Below the pieces are notes generated by a model. The model saw only the letters and a program-made list of their open reading frames with translations. It was not told the origin of the DNA and searched no databases. Position numbers and translations under genes: made by a program. 64,000 nucleotides of DNA from Sycon ciliatum (lineage: Eukaryota; Porifera; Calcarea; Leucosolenida; Sycettidae): contig NC_088650.1 of the NCBI RefSeq assembly GCF_964019385.1, positions 30,561,161 to 30,625,160 on the forward strand. The letters run 5' to 3'. The first letter of the stretch is position 1, and each line of letters starts with the position of its first letter. Below are positions 45,214-64,000 of the stretch, one piece after another.

Positions 45214-47860
45214 ACCAGTTACTAAACAATCAGCTCGTGTGATAACATTGCACGACACTGACCGACGGTACTGACGTTCTACTAACTAGCTGGCTATCAC
45301 AGTATCAGCTCTAGCACGCCTTGGATGCGCACTCCAACACTCAACAGCCTTCCAACTAACTTGGAAGGTCCTGGTTCTAAGTTGCTACAGTATAATTACG
45401 ATAACACAGGAGGGGAAGGCTAAGTTGTACTAAGTTGTAGTTCCTTGGTCCTTTTTCTTTCCTCCTTGGCTCTCCATCCGAGTCCATAAGGCATACAGTA
45501 TGGCACAAAATGTACCTTTTCCAACCATTTCAGCTGCCATGCCCTCATCATGCCTCATGCGTGTTTCACAGCATAGTTCCATTCCCTTGTTCTTCCTACC
45601 ATTATTTTCATCTAGATCTACATAATCATCCCCAGTGTTTCCACCTTGACGATGTACACAGTACCCGGGTACCCGTCAGTGACTCTCCTAACGTCGTTTG
45701 CACACCTTTTACTTGCGGCTTTGCAGCACGCACGATTCGACTGTTGTGAAAGCACAATTACAAAATACAAGCCAAGGATGTGGGGACTAGAGTTCCTGGT
45801 AACATTTCGCAGCACGAGGAGATCTCGTCTCTCGCCTCGATCGCGAACGAGTTCGAACATGACGCACTTCGCACCAGTTTTGACTGGTAAAACTGACACC
45901 TCGCGAAGGCCAAACCAAACATGCTCATACTTCATAGTCACCATGGTCATATGCCATATGGCTGGACACCCATTTAGGCCCATTATGATAGCAGAAGTGT
46001 GAGCTTGAGGTGATATTACTTGTACATGTCACACGCCCAATTGCGTGAATGGCGCAATTTCAGCGGATCAAAATGGCCTGGCATCCACCCGAGGCCACAT
46101 CACTGACTGTGTGCGTCTCCACTGACAGAAAAGTGAGTTCTGCAAGGTCCTGGGGGACTCGCCCTGAGTTTGTTGACGAGGCAGGTACTAGGTGTGTTGC
46201 TCGTTCTAGGCGAACAGGCTGTGGTTGTGGTCAATTCAATGCGGCAAACCGTCACTAAGGTGTACAAGGCATAGGCATAGTGGTGGCCTGCGGAAGCGAA
46301 GGCTAGTTTGTGTGTAGATCTACATTGTACATGCCTACATAATACAGCGTGTAGATCTCTATGCTGGTGACTGCATTCTGTCCTCTCTAATCTCTATCTT
46401 GGCTATTTTGACAGAAAGTGGATCATCTCCACGCGGCGCGCCAGCGGATCAGCGTGATTCTCTGGGATTCCTACTTCAGGGTCAGCTGATGATTGTACAC
46501 ACACGGCGTGTACGTGTAGGTAGTTGGAGTGGAAAGCCGAAACTCGGCGGACCCTTGCGCCCCGAGGAGCCAGCACAGCTTTCAGCGATAATAAAACAAA
46601 TGCAGGGTGAAAATGGGAGGCTTTGACTCCTCCGTGTAGCACGGGATGGCCAGTGGAGAGCTGAGCCTCGGCTAGGGGTTTGTGGATTAGCACACAGTTC
46701 TGACGGACGAGCAGTAATTACGGTATGTACCTGTTCCGCTGAAGCAGTCTCTCTTGTGAGCGCTACTCGTCGTCGCAAGTCCGGACAACTAATTACTTTA
46801 CTCACAGCGGATACTCGGGTAAGACATTACAATCATGTGTTAAAAATTATATACAACAATGTCGTTTATTTTTCATTCATAAATTGATTGAATACTCCGC
46901 CGTCTGCAATAGACTGCCGAATTGTATTATTTTGTCTACAACGTTCTGGCAACCTTACCTGGACCGCATGGAACGTGCCACAAGTTCTCCACGCGGTAGG
47001 GGCGGCTAGAGAAATAGGTGTCCTGCTTAGCTCCATTTGGTTTCGCTAGTTTCTTTCTTCGAAAAGGTAAACGGGAATGTTTGCTGTGATTAGCGATAAA
47101 CATTTTATGTGTTTGCTGACTGACGTTTGTCGACGTGTGATCCGCCCATCCCGACTCGGTCTATCACTGTTCCTGTTGCCCTCTGGCGGTTGTCCACCGG
47201 CTTGTTCACTGCTTGATTGGCGATAGCGCGCACCAGACGGTGTTTACGAATTTGCCCAGGGTTAAACCTTATCACAATATCAGTTGTGACAAAAGTTGAA
47301 ACACCATAGAACAATTATTGCATGTGAGCATTGAACGCTGTTGATACACCCGCGGCCGTTCAAGCTTGAAGTGATTTTTGCTACATGAATGGATATATTT
47401 TGGCAAACGGTGGGCTGGTTGATTATTGTGGCTGGCTTATAGTAGCGACTTCAATCACGTGACCAAAAGGCAGAAATCTTTCGTCGTACGAATGTATGGC
47501 GCAAGCATGGCATGCACGGAACAATTTTTCTCTCGACGTTCTACGCCTGCCTACGCGTTATTCATGTATCTGGCGCCTTCGATTTTTACATGATGGTCAA
47601 GCACACATGAATAGCTTTCCAACGGTGTGTCGCATGTCAAAGAGTCATCGATTTTTGGATATATCGCTCCGTATTTTTAGTTTTCAAAGCAAACTTTCGG
47701 CATCTCAGCTACCTTGCCCGTCAATGACCGAGTCACCATCGTGTTCAGAGCCCTCGAATTAGTTTAGATGAGTTCATGGTAAGGTTCTCCTCCGTAGCCG
47801 TTTTTAGCAGTTTGAAGAATTTGTGCGCAGCGGCTGAAGTCGGCTATGGAGTGCACTATA
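45214..47860. other. Intergenic stretch without recognised gene
   Basis: There are several open frames of 60-120 codons on both strands, none with family resemblance or splice context. No clear repeat structure was found here. It could hold undetected diverged repeats. Confidence 0.4.
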
Positions 47861-48194
47861 GGGCTTGAAAGTGATGACGTCAAAAACGGCCAGGGAGTAC
47901 TAAGTTGACATCAGATTTATATTTTGGATCCACTAAGGTGTGACTTTGCTATTGCCTCAGTATGTGGGTGCATAGCAACCCACTCATATCGTATGCAGGG
48001 GTGACTTTTACTTCGCCACCAGTTGTAACCCCGCCCCCAGTAGCCAAATCAGTCAGTTTCACTGGTTACATCACCTTGCTGTGAGTAAGACGGCTTGAAA
48101 TGTGCTTGGATCCATACAAAAACTGGATCCAAGTGGATCCAATTTTTGAATTTTTGAAATTGTTGCTATGCTGTGACGTAGCACTTTCAAGCCC
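47861..48194. mobile_element. MITE, TA-flanked, 334 bp
   Basis: GGGCTTGAAAGTGATGACGT at the left pairs with CGTAGCACTTTCAAGCCC at the right, with TA outside. It lies about 60 bp upstream of PIF-like MITE copy 2. Confidence 0.7.
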
Positions 48195-48255
48195 TATTTT
48201 GACGGGCTCTGCGTGACGGAGCGAGCAGACCTTTGGCTCGTAAATCCGCTAGTAA

Positions 48256-48662
48256 GGCGAGACCAAAATAAAATCGAGATTCCCGGGCAGGACCCATCTG
48301 AAATTGGTGCGGGCGGGCGAATTTTAATTTTTAATTTTTTTCCTATGTGTGTATGCATGGCATGCTGAACTTTTTTTTTACAGTATTTTCCGGTATTTAT
48401 TTTTTATTTTTTTACAGACGACAGGTATATGGTACGTGGTTTACCGGTACCCGTACAATTTCTTTTGTATTTCGGCCAACGACAGCCCTGAGTCGTACAC
48501 CAGGGAGTCGTACAAGCCCAGGTTTGTGTGACACCATGTCACAGATCTACTCGCACGATCAGTACCGTACATAATACGACTGTTCCAAAAAAAAAAAAAA
48601 TTGCCTTCGGCTCGATTTTGGTGCGGGAGGGCCCGGGAATCTCTATTTTTTTTGGTCTCGCC
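48256..48662. mobile_element. PIF/Harbinger-like MITE family A, copy 2 (407 bp)
   Basis: The ends are the same GGCGAGACC/GGTCTCGCC with flanking TAA on both sides. It is about 46 kb from copy 1 and inverted to it, so the family was mobile within this genome. Confidence 0.75.
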
Positions 48663-49448
48663 TAATGATTATGTTCTTCACGTCAAGATTCTGGAGGTGC
48701 TTGAGCAGTGAGGAGGTGATTATTTCAATCCATCGGCATCGAAGCAGAGCACGTCCCGTCCAACATCTATGTGTACGACGGTTTCTCCGTCACCCTCCAA
48801 GAACACCAAAAACCCGCACATCGCGCATACATTCACTGTGTATGCATGATAATCATGAGGTCCGAGAAGCCCACTTTTGTGCCATCGCTCTGCATACAAT
48901 TGCATACATGGGCTCCAACGATTGCATACCAACTTTGGGGCCTGATATCTCCGGTTTGGGACAAGATATACCCATGAAAATTTCTGTATGTGCTCTGTAG
49001 AGGTTTCTCTTTCCAGTCGTGTAATTTGTTGGCCCTAATTCCGATTTTAGAATTTTGGACTGAAGTCGCTACTTATAGCATAGCATCTTTTTTATTTATT
49101 TATTTATGTTTTACTTCGCAAAATCCAAACAGGAATTTCTTCCCAATAGCAAGGTAGCGAAGAGGAAAGAAAAAAGAGGGGAAAAAGTGTGTATGCACTG
49201 GACATGGTAGTCAGCTGGAGATCAATAGTGCGGATCCATTGTAAAACATGGCATTAGCTACTGTTGCAGATATTTAGCAAGGATCTACATGTGTGCACGT
49301 GTGTGTGTGTGGACTGTGTGATTGCGTGCATGTACCTGTGTGTGTGTCCGTGCCTGTGCGCCTGCCTCTGCATGCATTATGACTTGTTCACTTTCCAAGG
49401 CAGTCTACCCCGCAGTATCATTGAAACGGCAGTACTACTGCTCTTTTG

Positions 49449-62739
<13,291 letters not shown>

Positions 62740-63097
62740 ACGTTTTATTCGTTACCACTTGGGCCCATTTGCATTCAACGAAGCAGGTGACCGGTTCTCT
62801 GTATCCCCTCTACACAGTGCTATCTTGCCATTGTTGTTTATTCGTTATCTCAACAAAATCTGCTAGAGACCCAATCGGTGTTGCTATAAAAAGCTAGCTT
62901 ACAACATACTTTCAAACCAATTACTCCACACTGGAGCCGTTTGTTTATGGCAATCATTTCTGTTTTCGCTTAGATCACTAGTTGTGTGTCGCCCCTGCCC
63001 CCCCCCCCCCCAACATTTCCGTTCATTCAATGTTGCTATATTCTATTTTATCACACTAAATTACAGAATCACACTAAATTAATTATGCTGAAGTTAC

Positions 63098-63228
63098 GTA
63101 TAGGATATTGACCAAGACGAGGTCTATATGATATGGGAAATATAGGCCGAGTAAATCTGAGGTCTTTTATGAGGCCTATATTTCCCATATAGACCGAAGT
63201 CGTGGTCAATATCCTATTTATCACGTCC
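63098..63228. repeat. Inverted repeat with TATAGG/CCTATA core
   Basis: GATATTGACCAAGACGAGGT and a TCTATATG..GGGAAATATAGGCC block are mirrored by GGCCTATATTTCCC and GTCGTGGTCAATATC. A related partial block occurs at 63509-63575. It is a likely MITE; the target site is not clear. Confidence 0.5.
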
Positions 63229-63362
63229 CTTGCCATAACCCCAAAATTTGAGCTATTTTAACCTTTTAGTATAAGCATTTGTTAGTGTACATACTGAAGT
63301 AGTAGGATGTTGCCTATTTTGGGTACTGTAATAGCAACAGGGTTCAGCATCTGCAGCACAGT

Positions 63363-63420
63363 GGCTGGGTGGTATAAGGGGTTGCTTGAGATTTATACTG
63401 TTGTGGGTTCGAATCCTGCT
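63363..63420 (+). other. tRNA-like sequence (possible SINE head)
   Basis: The stretch reads TGGCTGGGTGGTATAAGG and then, about 33 nt on, the B-box-like GGTTCGAATCC. The spacing and the GTGGGTTCGAATCCTGC T-arm look like a tRNA or a tRNA-derived SINE promoter. No clean cloverleaf with a normal anticodon stem could be folded by eye. Confidence 0.35.
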
Positions 63421-64000
63421 TGTTCTCTTCCTTTGACTTCTATCTTTCAAATTTTCTCCAAAGTCGAAAGATTACAATGCCTAAGTGGTTGATTCAAGCG
63501 GTCGATATTACGGCAATATGGGTAATATAGGACCAGTCAAGAATCACAAGAATTAGTGGAGGTCGATATAGAAGAGTGATAAAGTGAAATACAAGATGAG
63601 GTGATTGTGATAAAAAGGGAAAATTAAAAACCCTTATAACCCTTGTACACAACATTGTCACGTACGAAAATCCCGTATATCCGGCCGAGTGTTAAACGTA
63701 CAAGACCCTATTGAGCATTGGCCTTAACTGGTCGAATGCACAATGAACACCCAACCGGACGTGTACATGTACACATACACACACCTACGGGGATACGTAC
63801 ATCAGTGCAATGTGCAATCTCGTCAGAAAGTGCAAGCACATGCACACATACACACCGGGGCAGATGTACAACAGACAGTCGCTGCGCCGGGATGACTGAG
63901 ACAGGGAAGTCTGCACGCACTCCACTGGACAAGTACAGCAGGAGCAAATCACACAGCACTGGGCACCATTCTTACCGACACATCACATCCAACATGCTCC

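Larger units (their letters stand above)
62740..64000. other. Region downstream of the monooxygenase gene
   Basis: The 3' untranslated region presumably begins here; no canonical AATAAA is close to the stop. It contains a poly-C run at about 62999-63010, the inverted repeat at 63098-63228, the tRNA-like site at 63363 and AC-rich sequence near 63760-63860. No further coding exon was recognised. Confidence 0.5.

Noticed and set aside
45510..46700. Possible multi-exon gene suggested by several 70-120 codon frames
   Set aside because: No shared splice phase, domain or composition shift could be established; overlapping frames on both strands are equally open.

Overview
This is a 64 kb piece of an animal nuclear genome. 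The evidence is a set of multi-exon genes with GT..AG introns, orthologues of animal proteins (a YTHDF m6A reader, a UQCC1 complex III chaperone and a glycogen-targeting PP1 subunit), no operons, and a heavy load of microsatellites, minisatellites and small inverted-repeat transposons. The density of short TA- and TTAA-flanked elements, Penelope-like elements and long GT/CT arrays suits a marine invertebrate, possibly a sponge or another early-branching animal. The species cannot be fixed from the sequence alone.

Layout. (1) 1-3826: repeats and small palindromes downstream of the first gene. (2) 3827-16261, minus strand: UQCC1, eight coding exons that chain in phase to 338 residues. Its introns hold four tandem-repeat arrays, a Penelope-like element, a tRNA-derived SINE carrying another transposon, and nested fold-back elements. 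(3) 16262-17648: a divergent intergenic region. (4) 17649-26419, plus strand: YTHDF, eight exons, about 632 residues. (5) 26420-31596: untranslated or intergenic sequence with retroelement 3' ends and a hammerhead-like motif. (6) 31597-32634, plus strand: a one-exon PPP1R3 glycogen-targeting subunit, 345 residues. (7) 32635-49448: about 17 kb without a recognisable host gene, built from LINE remnants, a 3,009-bp fold-back transposon inserted in a LINE, a second long-arm fold-back, a second Penelope-like relic and several MITEs. (8) 49449-62739, plus strand: a 15-exon FAD monooxygenase of the MhpA/PHBH family, 612 residues with a C-terminal membrane anchor. Its introns hold a 571-nt pure GT array, a hAT remnant, a fold-back and at least four MITEs. 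(9) 62740-64000: repeats.

The four host genes are not an obvious pathway. UQCC1 serves complex III assembly, YTHDF reads m6A on mRNA, PPP1R3 directs PP1 to glycogen, and the monooxygenase probably hydroxylates a phenolic or similar aromatic substrate at a membrane surface. UQCC1 and YTHDF are head-to-head about 1.4 kb apart and may share regulatory sequence. All exon joins were made by eye from splice consensus, phase and family similarity; no transcript data were available.
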